Assembly (NCBI RefSeq): GCF_019884785.1
Contig: NZ_CP082326.1
Span: 4,333,355-4,397,354 of the forward strand
Source of the DNA: Crassaminicella profunda
GTDB lineage: Bacteria > Bacillota > Clostridia > Peptostreptococcales > Thermotaleaceae
Direction: 5' to 3'
DNA: 64,000 nt
The notes beneath the pieces are model-generated. The model saw only the letters and a program-made list of their open reading frames with translations. It did no database searches and had not been told where the DNA came from. How positions within the stretch are numbered: the stretch's first letter is position 1; the number at the start of each line of letters is the position of its first letter. Positions 24,936 to 33,652 of this stretch are shown one piece after another. The translations under genes and the position numbers were made by a program.

Positions 24936-27170
24936 ATGAAGAGGATATGGAAGAAGAGCGAAAAGGGTTCTTCCATAATATTAGTATTGATTGTTATAAT
25001 TATACTCTTAACATTAGGCACTATGGCCTTAAGCATAAGTATTGGAAACTTAAAATTAGGGCAAAAGAGTAGAGCTTGGAAGGAAGAATATTATGATTTG
25101 GATAAAGTAGCTGAAGAAGAATTAGAAGTAATTGATTTTGCTTTGTCAGTAGCAGAAACTGCATCCATAAGATATATGAAATATGAATTATATAATAAAA
25201 ATGTAGTGTCTTCTACATTGGTAAACAAAATGATACAACTAGAAGATGAAGCTGTTCTTAAAAACATGGTAGACAAGAGAACAAAAAATGCTCCTAAAAT
25301 ATCAAGTACAAAAGCACAATTAGATAAAATAAGAGAATTAGGTCTTGACTTAAAAAGCAACCAAACATTTATTCACGATCAATGGATAAAGGATGTTGAA
25401 AATAAAAGCAAAAGTGGAAGTTCTAAGCTTGATCCAGAAAAGTATAATAAACATATGGATGAATTCTTTGAAAAAGCTTTTCCAAGAGTATATTATTATT
25501 TTGCCATAAAAGCTTTAGACAATTTGAGTACGTCAATATTTAAGAGAGCTAATGTAAATGGAAAAACAATGGAGTATAAGATTGAGCTTGTTGAAAATAA
25601 TACAAGTAAATATAGAAATTTTTCAGGGGACTGGAATAGAGATGCTATCAATGAAGATGATGTACAATTCAAAATAACAGTAAAGGATAGTGAGGGAAAA
25701 CAATTATTTGTAAAGGCAAATGTAATCCATCCTGTCTATAGTGCACAGACAATAGAAAAAAGTACGATTATTTATGGAAATCCTATATGGACGAATGCTA
25801 TAATGGCAGCTGGAAATATAAGGTTTAATAGTGGTGCTACTATTATGGGTGATGTATTTTCTGGAAATGATAAAAACAATAATGCAAAGTTTACAGTTGC
25901 TGCTAATGGGATAGTAGATGTTTATGGAAATGTTTATACAAAAGGAGATGTTTCTGTAGATGCTACAGGTGGGACATTAAATATTCATAGGTATGAGCCG
26001 TCTATGGATTTAGATTACAAGAAAAACTATATATTTCCAAGCAAATATTATATAGATAAAAAGATATCTATTATGGATGATGATAATAAAAATAAGCTTC
26101 AAGGATTATATCCATATGATATGCCACTAATCTATCCTGATGGAGATACAGGAGGTAATCTATATTGTAATAATTTGTTTTTAGAAGGAAGTTATAATAA
26201 TAATATAATATTTGTTGAAAATAATGTGACAACAAAAGGTTTTGTTAAAAATAAAGCTGGAGTAGGTTCTGAGATAAATGTTGGTGGAAACTATATAGGG
26301 ATTACTTCTGGCGATTATTATAATGAAGGAAGTGTTGTTTATAATGAAGGAGAAGGGAGTATTCATTTAGGGGAAAAATTTATTATTCCAGGTCAAATTT
26401 CTGGTACAAATAGAAGTCTTTCTGATAAGAAAATAGAAAAAAAGATCAAAGATTTACGTTTATATGGTAATAGTGATGCATATGGACTTTTTATATCTGA
26501 CAAGAAGCATGAGCTTTTTGATAATCAACGTAATGTAAAGGGCATAAATAGTGGAGTTGTATCGAATTATGGAAAAGATTTAGGAGGATATGCTAAGTGT
26601 GCAATATTTATAGACAAAAATAGTGTTACAAAATTAATGGATAATAATAATATTAATAGCAGTGTGAATAATGAAGCTGCGTATAAAGGTAAAATTAAAT
26701 TTTTAAAAGAAATATTTACTATGAAAACAGAACACTTTGGAACAAAAGAAAAAAATATAGAAGATATGGTATATGAAATCAATCTTTTTGATGAAGATAG
26801 TAAAGTATTACCTCAAGACGAGAGTGGTATACATTTTTATAATTCCAATAAAATCCTGAACTTTAATAGTATGAAAGAACCAGAAGGAATTATCTACTGC
26901 AAAGGAAATTTAACTATTACAGGAGGAACATTTAATGGAACTATTATATGTAAAGGAAATGTAACTATTACAGGGAATCCTACGATCAAATATAATGAAA
27001 GTAAAATTATGGATAAAATAAAAACTTACAGTGCTACAAGAAAATTTTTTGAACCAGGGAAGATGGGAAAAACAATAGAATATATCTGGAAAAATGATAT
27101 TAATGTGAATAGCAGAACTTGTACAAGTCCTCAAAGGCATGAAATCATAGAATGGAGAGAGCAATCATGA
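24936..27170 (+). CDS. PilX-like pilus protein with bactofilin-like beta-helix segments
   Basis: 744 residues. The N-terminus (SEKGSSIILVLIVIIILLTL) resembles PilX_N minor pilin-associated proteins: a Gly at the expected cleavage point, Ser at mature position 1, and no Glu5. A coiled, charged region (about 45-200) follows. Residues 275-350 (GNIRFNSGATIMGDVFSG and GIVDVYGNVYTKGDVSV) and 640-685 (IYCKGNLTITGGTFNGTIIC) have the short repeating G-x-I/V pattern of bactofilin-like or right-handed beta-helix folds. It lies between a large prepilin and pilD; the downstream gene overlaps by ATGA. A very large pilus-tip subunit or a cell-surface scaffold are the likely alternatives. Confidence 0.72.
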   Translation: MKRIWKKSEKGSSIILVLIVIIILLTLGTMALSISIGNLKLGQKSRAWKEEYYDLDKVAEEELEVIDFALSVAETASIRYMKYELYNKNVVSSTLVNKMIQLEDEAVLKNMVDKRTKNAPKISSTKAQLDKIRELGLDLKSNQTFIHDQWIKDVENKSKSGSSKLDPEKYNKHMDEFFEKAFPRVYYYFAIKALDNLSTSIFKRANVNGKTMEYKIELVENNTSKYRNFSGDWNRDAINEDDVQFKITVKDSEGKQLFVKANVIHPVYSAQTIEKSTIIYGNPIWTNAIMAAGNIRFNSGATIMGDVFSGNDKNNNAKFTVAANGIVDVYGNVYTKGDVSVDATGGTLNIHRYEPSMDLDYKKNYIFPSKYYIDKKISIMDDDNKNKLQGLYPYDMPLIYPDGDTGGNLYCNNLFLEGSYNNNIIFVENNVTTKGFVKNKAGVGSEINVGGNYIGITSGDYYNEGSVVYNEGEGSIHLGEKFIIPGQISGTNRSLSDKKIEKKIKDLRLYGNSDAYGLFISDKKHELFDNQRNVKGINSGVVSNYGKDLGGYAKCAIFIDKNSVTKLMDNNNINSSVNNEAAYKGKIKFLKEIFTMKTEHFGTKEKNIEDMVYEINLFDEDSKVLPQDESGIHFYNSNKILNFNSMKEPEGIIYCKGNLTITGGTFNGTIICKGNVTITGNPTIKYNESKIMDKIKTYSATRKFFEPGKMGKTIEYIWKNDINVNSRTCTSPQRHEIIEWREQS

Positions 27171-27958
27171 TCACCTTATTTATTTTCACCATAGGCATTG
27201 TCATAGGTTCTTTTCTCAATGTTTGTATTTACAGAATTCCAAAGGAAGAGTCTATCATATTTCCTCCTTCTCATTGCCCTTGTTGCAATGAAAGATTAAA
27301 ACCATTAGATTTAATCCCTATTTTTAGCTATATCTTTTTAAAAGGGCGATGTAGGTATTGTGGGAGTGGATTTTCGCCAAGATATGCTTTGGTAGAGTTT
27401 TTAACGGGAATTGTATATGTATCCATTTTCAAAAAATATGGTTTAGGGGTAGAGTTTGTTGCTTTTACGTATCTTATGACTTTATTGATTATTGTATTTT
27501 TTATTGATTATGACCATATGATTATTCCTGATGTAGTGGTGATTGCAGGATTAGTTGGAGGGGTTATACTAATTATTTACAATTATATCTATCCTATAAG
27601 CTTTTATGAAAGTCCTTTAAGTCCTATCATAGGTGCTTTTACAGGATCAGGATTTTTGGTGTTAGTGTCTATTGTAGGGATGGTTGCTTATAAAAGTGAT
27701 GAAGTTATGGGTATGGGAGATGTGAAGATCTTTTTCCCAATAGGAATTTTTTTAGGATGGAAGATGACCCTTATTGCCTTATCAATGGCAGTTTTAACAG
27801 CTTCTATTAGCAGTATCATTTTGATAGGATTAAAATACAAAGACCGAAAAAGTATGATTCCATTTGGACCTTTTATTGTAATAGGAACCTTTATAACGAT
27901 TTTGTGGGGACAAGAGTTGTTTGATTTATGGTATCAATTTACCTTTGGAAGTTATTAA
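27167..27958 (+). CDS. pilD: Prepilin peptidase / N-methyltransferase PilD
   Basis: 263 residues, about eight hydrophobic segments. The N-terminal FTIGIVIGSFLNVCIYRIP and two CxxC pairs (CPCC and CRYC) mark the methyltransferase half; the aspartyl protease motifs are FIDYDHMIIPD and MGMGDVK. It cleaves class III leaders of the five upstream prepilins and methylates residue 1. The ATG at 27167 overlaps the previous stop (ATGA) with GGAGAG at good spacing. It closes the pilus operon. Confidence 0.95.
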   Translation: MITLFIFTIGIVIGSFLNVCIYRIPKEESIIFPPSHCPCCNERLKPLDLIPIFSYIFLKGRCRYCGSGFSPRYALVEFLTGIVYVSIFKKYGLGVEFVAFTYLMTLLIIVFFIDYDHMIIPDVVVIAGLVGGVILIIYNYIYPISFYESPLSPIIGAFTGSGFLVLVSIVGMVAYKSDEVMGMGDVKIFFPIGIFLGWKMTLIALSMAVLTASISSIILIGLKYKDRKSMIPFGPFIVIGTFITILWGQELFDLWYQFTFGSY

Positions 27959-27969
27959 AATATGAAATG

Positions 27970-28066
27970 ATTGGTTAGATTAATAGAGAGCAGGATAGCT
28001 TAGCTAGAGATAGACCAGTTCAAAACAATACCTTTTAGGTATTGTTTTGTGCTGGTTTTTTATTTT
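27970..28066 (+). promoter_or_regulatory. Repeated leader RNA element, copy C
   Basis: Block TGGTTAGATTAATAGA from 27972 (diverged from copies A and B at four positions); a shorter 4-bp hairpin GAGC-AGGATA-GCTT (27988-28001); the constant block TAGCTAGAGATAGACCAG (28001-28018); then a long hairpin closed by CCAG/CTGG enclosing CAAAACAATACC/GGTATTGTTTTG, and a T-rich tail to 28066. It lies after pilD and about 115 bases before the next start codon, so it may both terminate the pilus transcript and control the downstream genes. Confidence 0.68.
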
Positions 28067-28179
28067 TACAAGCTGCTTATAAGGTAGAGGGTATAAATTG
28101 ATTTAGATAAGGTGAGATGATTATTTGAATGATTGTTGAAGAATAAGTTCAAATAAACAGTAGAGGAGAAGGAGTTGTG

Positions 28180-28542
28180 ATGCCAACAGATATCAAGCAT
28201 TCGTTGAAATTTGATTTTGAAAAGAGAATCATTTCAGGAAAAAAAACAAAAGTGTTAGTAATTACTTGGCAATTTACAAAAAGTCAAAAAATCAAAAGAA
28301 ATCACCTTGCTTTTGCTACATTGGTGCATTTAGATGTACAGCAATATATGATGAACTATGGCAAAATCGATGAAGAAACAGGTCAAGCAAGGGTAGAATT
28401 TCGTATTTTAGATTTTTATGCACCTGGGAATTATGGGGTGATCTCTATTGGGACGACTGGAAATTTACTTGATTCTGTAGAAAAGTGTTTTTTAAGTTCA
28501 GGGGAGAACGAACCTATGCCAACGATTCAGTTGCGATTTTAA
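28180..28542 (+). CDS. Unknown 120-residue protein after leader element C
   Basis: I do not recognise this family. The product is 120 residues, without signal peptide or membrane segment, and with a mixed alpha/beta character (FDFEKRIISGKKTKVLVITW near the start, APGNYGVISIGTTGNLLD near the end). It has one cysteine. ATG 28180 has GGAG five bases before it in an exceptionally purine-rich leader (GAGGAGAAGGAG); GTG 28177 is the alternative. It sits between pilD and the SLH-transglutaminase gene, which begins 30 bp after its stop, so the two are probably cotranscribed from leader C. Confidence 0.65.
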   Translation: MPTDIKHSLKFDFEKRIISGKKTKVLVITWQFTKSQKIKRNHLAFATLVHLDVQQYMMNYGKIDEETGQARVEFRILDFYAPGNYGVISIGTTGNLLDSVEKCFLSSGENEPMPTIQLRF

Positions 28543-28572
28543 TAAAATTGAAAGAAGAAGAGGAAGGATAAG

Positions 28573-31173
28573 ATGAAGAAATTTTTTGTGCAAGGAATGA
28601 GTATATTATTTTGTTTACTTATGATGACTATTTCTGTAGCTGCAAATAGTACGATCAATGATTTAGAAGGACATTGGGCGAAAGCTTATGTAGAAAAATT
28701 AATAGATGAAAAGATTATTTCAGGATATGATAATAATACCATTCGACCTAATCAAACCATTACGAGAGCTGAATTTATAACGACTATTAATAAAATATTT
28801 GATTACAAAAAGAAAGATGCTTTGAATTTTAAGGATGTATCAGGTAGTGAATGGTATGCGGGAGAAATGGCAAAAGCAAAAATAGCTGGAATTATAAATG
28901 GATACCAGGATGGAACTGTACATCCTAATGAACCTATCAAAAGAGAAGAAGCTGCTATATTATTATATAAAGCATTTCAATTAGAAAATGTAATGCCCAT
29001 GAGATCTTTTGCAGATGCAGATCATTTTTCTTCGTGGAGTAAAGATGCTATATATACTTTAAAGGAAAAAAATATTATATCAGGATATAACGATAAAACT
29101 TTTCATCCAAAGAGTCTAATTAGTCGAGCTGAAGCATTTACTATGATTGCAAAATTAAGTGGGGATATTATTCAGGAGGATATAGAGAGAAAGACCTTCA
29201 AAAATAATGTTATTCTTAATAAAGGAGATATACAACTTAAAAATATTATTATTGAAAAGGATTTATATTTATCTGAAGGAATTGAAAAAGGAACAATTAC
29301 CCTAGAGGGGGTTAAGGTTAAAGGAAAAGTATATTTAAATTGTAGTTCTAAGGATGAAATTTCTCTCATGGACAGTGAAATTAAAAAGATAAAACTCAAC
29401 CAACCAGCTACATTAAAAATATCTAAAAATACAATGATAGAGAAAATAGAAGTAAATTCAAAGGATTGCCATATTGTAGGAAATGGTGTGATCAAAGAAA
29501 TAAATGCCAAAGAAAAGATAAAGATCAAAAAATCTTCTTCTGGTGGTTCAGGAGGCTTATCTAGTAGTACTAGAAAATCTTCAAATAAAGATACAGTAGA
29601 GAATAAAGATACAACTTCATCAGAAGAGGAAGAGTGTAAAACAGATAAAGAAATTGTTGATGATCAAGCTAAGAAGAAAGATGCAGAGAAAAAGAAAGAT
29701 AAAGAAAAGAAAGAAGAAGAGAAAAAGGATACAGCAGAGAATAAAGATACAACTTCATCAAAAGAGGAAAACGGTAAAACAGATAAAGAAAGCGTTGATG
29801 ATCAAGCTAAGAAGGAAGATGTAGAGAAAAAGGAAGATAAGGAAAAGAAAGAAGCAGAGAAAAAGGATAAAGTAGAGAATAAAGAGATAACTCCATCAAA
29901 AGAGGAAAAAAGTAAAACAGATAAAGAAATTGTTGATGAAAAAGCTAAGAAAGAAGAAGTAAAGAAGGATATACAGCCCCCAAAAATTATATTAAAAGGG
30001 GAGAATCATGTTACTATTAGACAAGGAGAGAATTATGTAGAACTAGGGATAAAAGCAGTTATAGATGATTGTGATACTGATTTATTAACAAAAGTAATGA
30101 TTCAGTCTAATGTAGATGAAAACCGTGTAGGATCTTATGTAATGGAATATAGTGTGAGAGATCAAGCTGGGAATTTAGGAAAAGCGGTAAGAACGGTAAC
30201 GGTTATAGAAAAATTGCCATCTACTGTATATGAGCAAATTAAGAAAGCACTTGAAAATTTTGATGAAGAAGTAATTTTCACTGGATGTGAAGAAATTGAT
30301 TATAATGAGGTTTGGATGACTTTGGGACAAGTGATAGACGATGATCCTAGATTAGAATTTACTCGATTTCTTTTTACAAATGGAAGATATGAGCAACAAG
30401 CTAAAAAGCTTGTTTTTGGATATACGGTACCTAGGGTTCAGTTGAAAAATCGATTAGAAAGAATAGATGTGAGAATAGATGCTATTATTAAACAAGTTAT
30501 CAAACCAGATATGGATGATTTCCAAAAAGAAAAGGCGATTCATGATTATGTAGTATCTCATGTAGAATATGATTATGAAAATTATAAAAATAATACAGTG
30601 CCTTTAGTATCACATCAGTTAGAAGGAGGGTTACTTTATAATAGAGCAGTCTGTGATGGGTATTCAAAAATGATGAAAGCATTATTAGATAAAGTGGGTA
30701 TAGAAAGCATGATCATTTCTGGAAATATGAAGGATACAGGTGGTGCACATGCTTGGAACTTAGTAAAATTAGGAGGAGATTATTACCATGTAGATGCAAC
30801 TCATGATGATCCTGTTTCAGCTAGGAAAGATGATGGAGCTTCACAGAGCAATAAGATTTATTATACTTATTTTAATGTAACAGATGATTTTATGAAGGAT
30901 ACAAGAAGATGGAAAACATCCGAGTATCCAGTAGCCAATAGCAAAACCTATAATTATTATGAATATTATGGATTGATGGTTCATTCAAAAGAAGAATTTA
31001 AGAAGAGGGTGAAAGAAGCTGTAGTCAATAAACAAAAGGAAATTAATCTTTATTCAGATGTAAAAATTGATGGAAGTGATATTGCTCAAGCCCTTAAAGA
31101 AGCTAAATATTATGGTAGTTACAATTATCCAGATAAACCTACACATAATGTTTTAATTAAATTGAATTTTTGA
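28573..31173 (+). CDS. SLH-anchored surface protein with transglutaminase-like domain
   Basis: 866 residues. A signal peptide (1-24) precedes three SLH domains (about 28-75, 88-135, 148-195), which bind pyruvylated secondary cell-wall polymer. Next come about 120 residues of beta-strand pattern, a Gly/Ser linker (SSSGGSGGLSSSTRKSS), and a Lys/Glu-rich region made of 46-residue repeats (340-466). A bacterial Ig-like domain (about 470-550, PPKIILKGENHVTIRQGENY) leads to a transglutaminase-like papain-fold domain: C694 in RAVCDGYS, H726 in GGAHAWN and D741 in YHVDATHDD form a complete triad. It could cross-link or process surface proteins; family members act as proteases or transglutaminases. 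It starts 30 bp after the unknown small gene. Confidence 0.9.
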   Translation: MKKFFVQGMSILFCLLMMTISVAANSTINDLEGHWAKAYVEKLIDEKIISGYDNNTIRPNQTITRAEFITTINKIFDYKKKDALNFKDVSGSEWYAGEMAKAKIAGIINGYQDGTVHPNEPIKREEAAILLYKAFQLENVMPMRSFADADHFSSWSKDAIYTLKEKNIISGYNDKTFHPKSLISRAEAFTMIAKLSGDIIQEDIERKTFKNNVILNKGDIQLKNIIIEKDLYLSEGIEKGTITLEGVKVKGKVYLNCSSKDEISLMDSEIKKIKLNQPATLKISKNTMIEKIEVNSKDCHIVGNGVIKEINAKEKIKIKKSSSGGSGGLSSSTRKSSNKDTVENKDTTSSEEEECKTDKEIVDDQAKKKDAEKKKDKEKKEEEKKDTAENKDTTSSKEENGKTDKESVDDQAKKEDVEKKEDKEKKEAEKKDKVENKEITPSKEEKSKTDKEIVDEKAKKEEVKKDIQPPKIILKGENHVTIRQGENYVELGIKAVIDDCDTDLLTKVMIQSNVDENRVGSYVMEYSVRDQAGNLGKAVRTVTVIEKLPSTVYEQIKKALENFDEEVIFTGCEEIDYNEVWMTLGQVIDDDPRLEFTRFLFTNGRYEQQAKKLVFGYTVPRVQLKNRLERIDVRIDAIIKQVIKPDMDDFQKEKAIHDYVVSHVEYDYENYKNNTVPLVSHQLEGGLLYNRAVCDGYSKMMKALLDKVGIESMIISGNMKDTGGAHAWNLVKLGGDYYHVDATHDDPVSARKDDGASQSNKIYYTYFNVTDDFMKDTRRWKTSEYPVANSKTYNYYEYYGLMVHSKEEFKKRVKEAVVNKQKEINLYSDVKIDGSDIAQALKEAKYYGSYNYPDKPTHNVLIKLNF
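29590..29970 (+). repeat. Tandem 138-bp coding repeats in the SLH-transglutaminase gene
   Basis: Two full 46-residue units (29590-29727 and 29728-29865) and a partial third encode a Lys/Glu-rich segment with the recurring core KTDKEIVDDQAKK. They form a highly charged spacer between the cell-wall anchor and the catalytic domain. Confidence 0.85.
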
Positions 31174-31212
31174 AATGGCTTAAATGAAAAAATGGAGGTG
31201 ATGATTTACTAG

Positions 31213-31845
31213 ATGATAGATTATTTTAAAAGAAATGCAATAGAAATTATTTTTGCTGTAATCACCATACCCATTTGTAGTAGTTTGTTTGGAAAAGGAT
31301 ATTATTTTATTCTATCTATGGTTTATAAAGATAAGGATTTAGTATTTATTGTTCCTAATAAGGGAAGTATAGGTGCTTATATAGGAATAATTCTATTCAT
31401 AGGAGCATTAATCTATTTCGTGAGGAAGGCTTATAAGGAAGATTTATTAGATATTAGAGGACAGTTGATGTATTTGATATTGATTGTATTTTTTATTTTT
31501 AATATATTTATGATAGATCTTAGTAGTAATTTCTTTTACCAAGACAAGATTGTTTGTAGAGGAGCTTTTGGAAAAATAATCAATACTTATGCATATGACC
31601 AGGTAAGAAAAGTACGAATTATAATAGATTTGACAAGAGGTGGAAAAGGTAGACATTATGATGTAGTTATGAATAATGGAAAGGCTATAAATCTGTTTTA
31701 CTATGCAGAATATATCCCTTTTGTTGAAAGCAAACTTCCTTCTAATATCCCTCATCTTATGAGAACTTCTGATTTTAATAAACTCCAAAGGTCAGGAAAG
31801 CTACCTTATATGATCTACAATGATTTTACTGTTGTAGATACTTGA
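31213..31845 (+). CDS. Membrane protein of unknown function
   Basis: 210 residues with three hydrophobic segments (about 10-32, 50-70, 83-101), followed by a soluble cytoplasmic-type domain of about 105 residues (CRGAFGKIINTYAYDQVRKV onward). The topology resembles small PH-like membrane proteins (DUF5673/YcxB-like), but no diagnostic motif is seen, so no function is assigned. The ATG at 31213 directly follows a TAG that closes a three-codon frame opened by an ATG after GGAGGTG. The gene lies 40 bp after the SLH-transglutaminase gene and is likely cotranscribed with it. Confidence 0.6.
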   Translation: MIDYFKRNAIEIIFAVITIPICSSLFGKGYYFILSMVYKDKDLVFIVPNKGSIGAYIGIILFIGALIYFVRKAYKEDLLDIRGQLMYLILIVFFIFNIFMIDLSSNFFYQDKIVCRGAFGKIINTYAYDQVRKVRIIIDLTRGGKGRHYDVVMNNGKAINLFYYAEYIPFVESKLPSNIPHLMRTSDFNKLQRSGKLPYMIYNDFTVVDT

Positions 31846-31881
31846 ACACTATGATAAAAGCTCAGGTGTAGCTTAAGATAC

Positions 31882-31913
31882 AAATAGGACAGGATAAATC
31901 CTGTCCTATTTGT
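31882..31913. terminator. Convergent hairpin terminator
   Basis: AAATAGGACAGGA (31882-31894) pairs perfectly with TCCTGTCCTATTT (31899-31911) around TAAA. The T-tracts are short on both sides. It lies between the membrane protein gene and the convergent MotB-like gene. Confidence 0.75.
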
Positions 31914-31933
31914 GTTCTCTAGATGAATAGATA

Positions 31934-32644
31934 TTAGTTTACAATAGTAATTTCAATTCTTCTATTATTAGCGCGCCCTTTTTTTGTATCATTTGTATCA
32001 ATAGGGTTTCTTTCTCCATAACCACTGACAGATATGCGATTAGGGTTAATCTCTTTTTCCTCTGTGAGATATTTTACCACAGAAATAGCACGAGCAACAG
32101 ACAATTCCCAATTAGAGGGGAATTCCTTTGTATGAATAGGAAGATTATCTGTAAAGCCTTCTACGATAATATCATTATCAATCTTTTTTAATTTATCTCC
32201 CATAAGGCTTAAAACTGCATAGCCATCTTTTGATAAATCTGCCTTTGCGCTAGGAAAGAATACATTGTCATTAAAACGAATAAGTAGCCCCTTTTCATTT
32301 TGAAGAATTTTTACCTGATCTAATAAATTATTTTCCCTTAGAAAAGCAATAAACTCTTCCTTTGATGTATCCATATCTTTTTCTATATTTGTAAGATTAA
32401 ATAATTGAGTTGCTAAATTTTCTTTTTCTACTTTTAACTTTTTATTTTCATCAGCTAAGGCAGTAATCTTTGTGGAAAGGTTATTTTTTATTTCCGAGAG
32501 CATAGTGGTTTCCTTTGCTGCCATGGTAAAGAAAATAATAAAAAAGCAGAGCATAATAGTAATCATATCACTATAGGTAATGAGCCAACTAGTAGATAGA
32601 TCCATTTCATGTTGTTCATTTTGATTATGATAATTCTGCATCAT
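31934..32644 (-). CDS. motB: MotB-like stator protein with OmpA-type peptidoglycan-binding domain
   Basis: 236 residues. One membrane segment (about 18-42) contains the proton- or sodium-binding Asp in WLITYSDMITIML. A coiled coil (about 50-90) leads to an OmpA-like domain (about 120-235) with NWELSVARAISVVKYL and GYGERNPI. MotB plugs the MotA channel and anchors it to peptidoglycan. It overlaps the motA stop by 20 bases. No flagellar gene occurs in the window, so the pair could drive a flagellar motor encoded elsewhere or another ion-driven machine. Confidence 0.87.
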   Translation of the reverse strand: MMQNYHNQNEQHEMDLSTSWLITYSDMITIMLCFFIIFFTMAAKETTMLSEIKNNLSTKITALADENKKLKVEKENLATQLFNLTNIEKDMDTSKEEFIAFLRENNLLDQVKILQNEKGLLIRFNDNVFFPSAKADLSKDGYAVLSLMGDKLKKIDNDIIVEGFTDNLPIHTKEFPSNWELSVARAISVVKYLTEEKEINPNRISVSGYGERNPIDTNDTKKGRANNRRIEITIVN

Positions 32645-33446
32645 AGTCGTTCCTTTCTGTTATTTTTTTACGTGGATAGATTAGCCGAGTATCTTCTTTT
32701 AGCATGACGTTCATCTTATCAAACACATTTCTAGCCGTATCATTCTGGGCAATCAGTAAAATACCCTCTGTCATAATATGATAATGTAAAATATTTTTAT
32801 CAATATATTCTTTGAGTCTTCCCATAAGAGGAACAGCAATAAAATTGGCAATGAGACTTCCATACAGGGTACTGACTAGTGCAGATGCCATATTGCTCAT
32901 GATAAGATTTACTTCATGTATATTAGATAACAATCCTACAAGACCTAGTAGTGTTCCGATAAGTCCAAAGGAAGGTGCGATATGGGCAATCATTTTTAGT
33001 ACATTATAAGATCTATAGAGATTACTACGTCTAGATTCAATGTCTTTTATTAAAATATCTTTCATAATATCAGGTTTTTTATAATCATTTAATAAAATCA
33101 TAGCATCTTTTAAAAAAGTATTTTTTTCTTCTTCTATATCGGATTGAATAGATAGAACCCCATCTCTTTTTACCTTTATACTTAATGTATGAACTTTATT
33201 GATTGTACCTTCGTAGTCAATTTTATCAGAAAAGCTTTTCTTAATCATGGTAATGGTAGTAATTAAGGTATCAAAAGAAAAGCTTACGATGACAGAGATA
33301 AAAATGCCAGAAAAAATAATTTCTAGTGCTGTAAGATTAAAAAAAGATTTTAAGGATATAGTGCCTACTACTGAATGTATAAGTAATGCTAAAAGAAAAA
33401 GGATGATAGATATTTTAAAACTTTTACTTCGAAAATTGAGCTTCAT
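32625..33446 (-). CDS. motA: MotA/TolQ/ExbB-family proton channel protein
   Basis: 273 residues with four hydrophobic segments (about 12-30, 38-58, 153-175, 186-208). The MotA signature region is IAPSFGLIGTLLGLVGLL with the conserved Pro and Gly residues, followed by MASALVSTLYGSLIANFIAVPL. A basic and acidic cytoplasmic loop lies between segments two and three. It forms the ion-conducting stator ring with the MotB-like protein downstream. Upstream AGGAAAACT is a weak ribosome binding site. Confidence 0.85.
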   Translation of the reverse strand: MKLNFRSKSFKISIILFLLALLIHSVVGTISLKSFFNLTALEIIFSGIFISVIVSFSFDTLITTITMIKKSFSDKIDYEGTINKVHTLSIKVKRDGVLSIQSDIEEEKNTFLKDAMILLNDYKKPDIMKDILIKDIESRRSNLYRSYNVLKMIAHIAPSFGLIGTLLGLVGLLSNIHEVNLIMSNMASALVSTLYGSLIANFIAVPLMGRLKEYIDKNILHYHIMTEGILLIAQNDTARNVFDKMNVMLKEDTRLIYPRKKITERNDYDAELS

Positions 33447-33652
33447 AGTTTTCCTCCAAACAGTCTATTGTTTTATGATATAAGAAGATTTTATCATAGT
33501 TTTAAGGATTTAGATAAGGTTATAAAAGATATAATAAAATATTTGTAAGTAAAGGTCTTTTGAATCTATAAAATATAGTAAAATATAAAAAGAAGTATGA
33601 GGGTTATCCAACAAAAAGGGGGTCAAGATAGAATGATCTATCGAAGAGAGGC

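Noticed and set aside
29580-29970. Tandem repeats as a CRISPR array
   Set aside because: The repeats are in-frame coding sequence with 138-bp units and no spacers; no cas genes are present.
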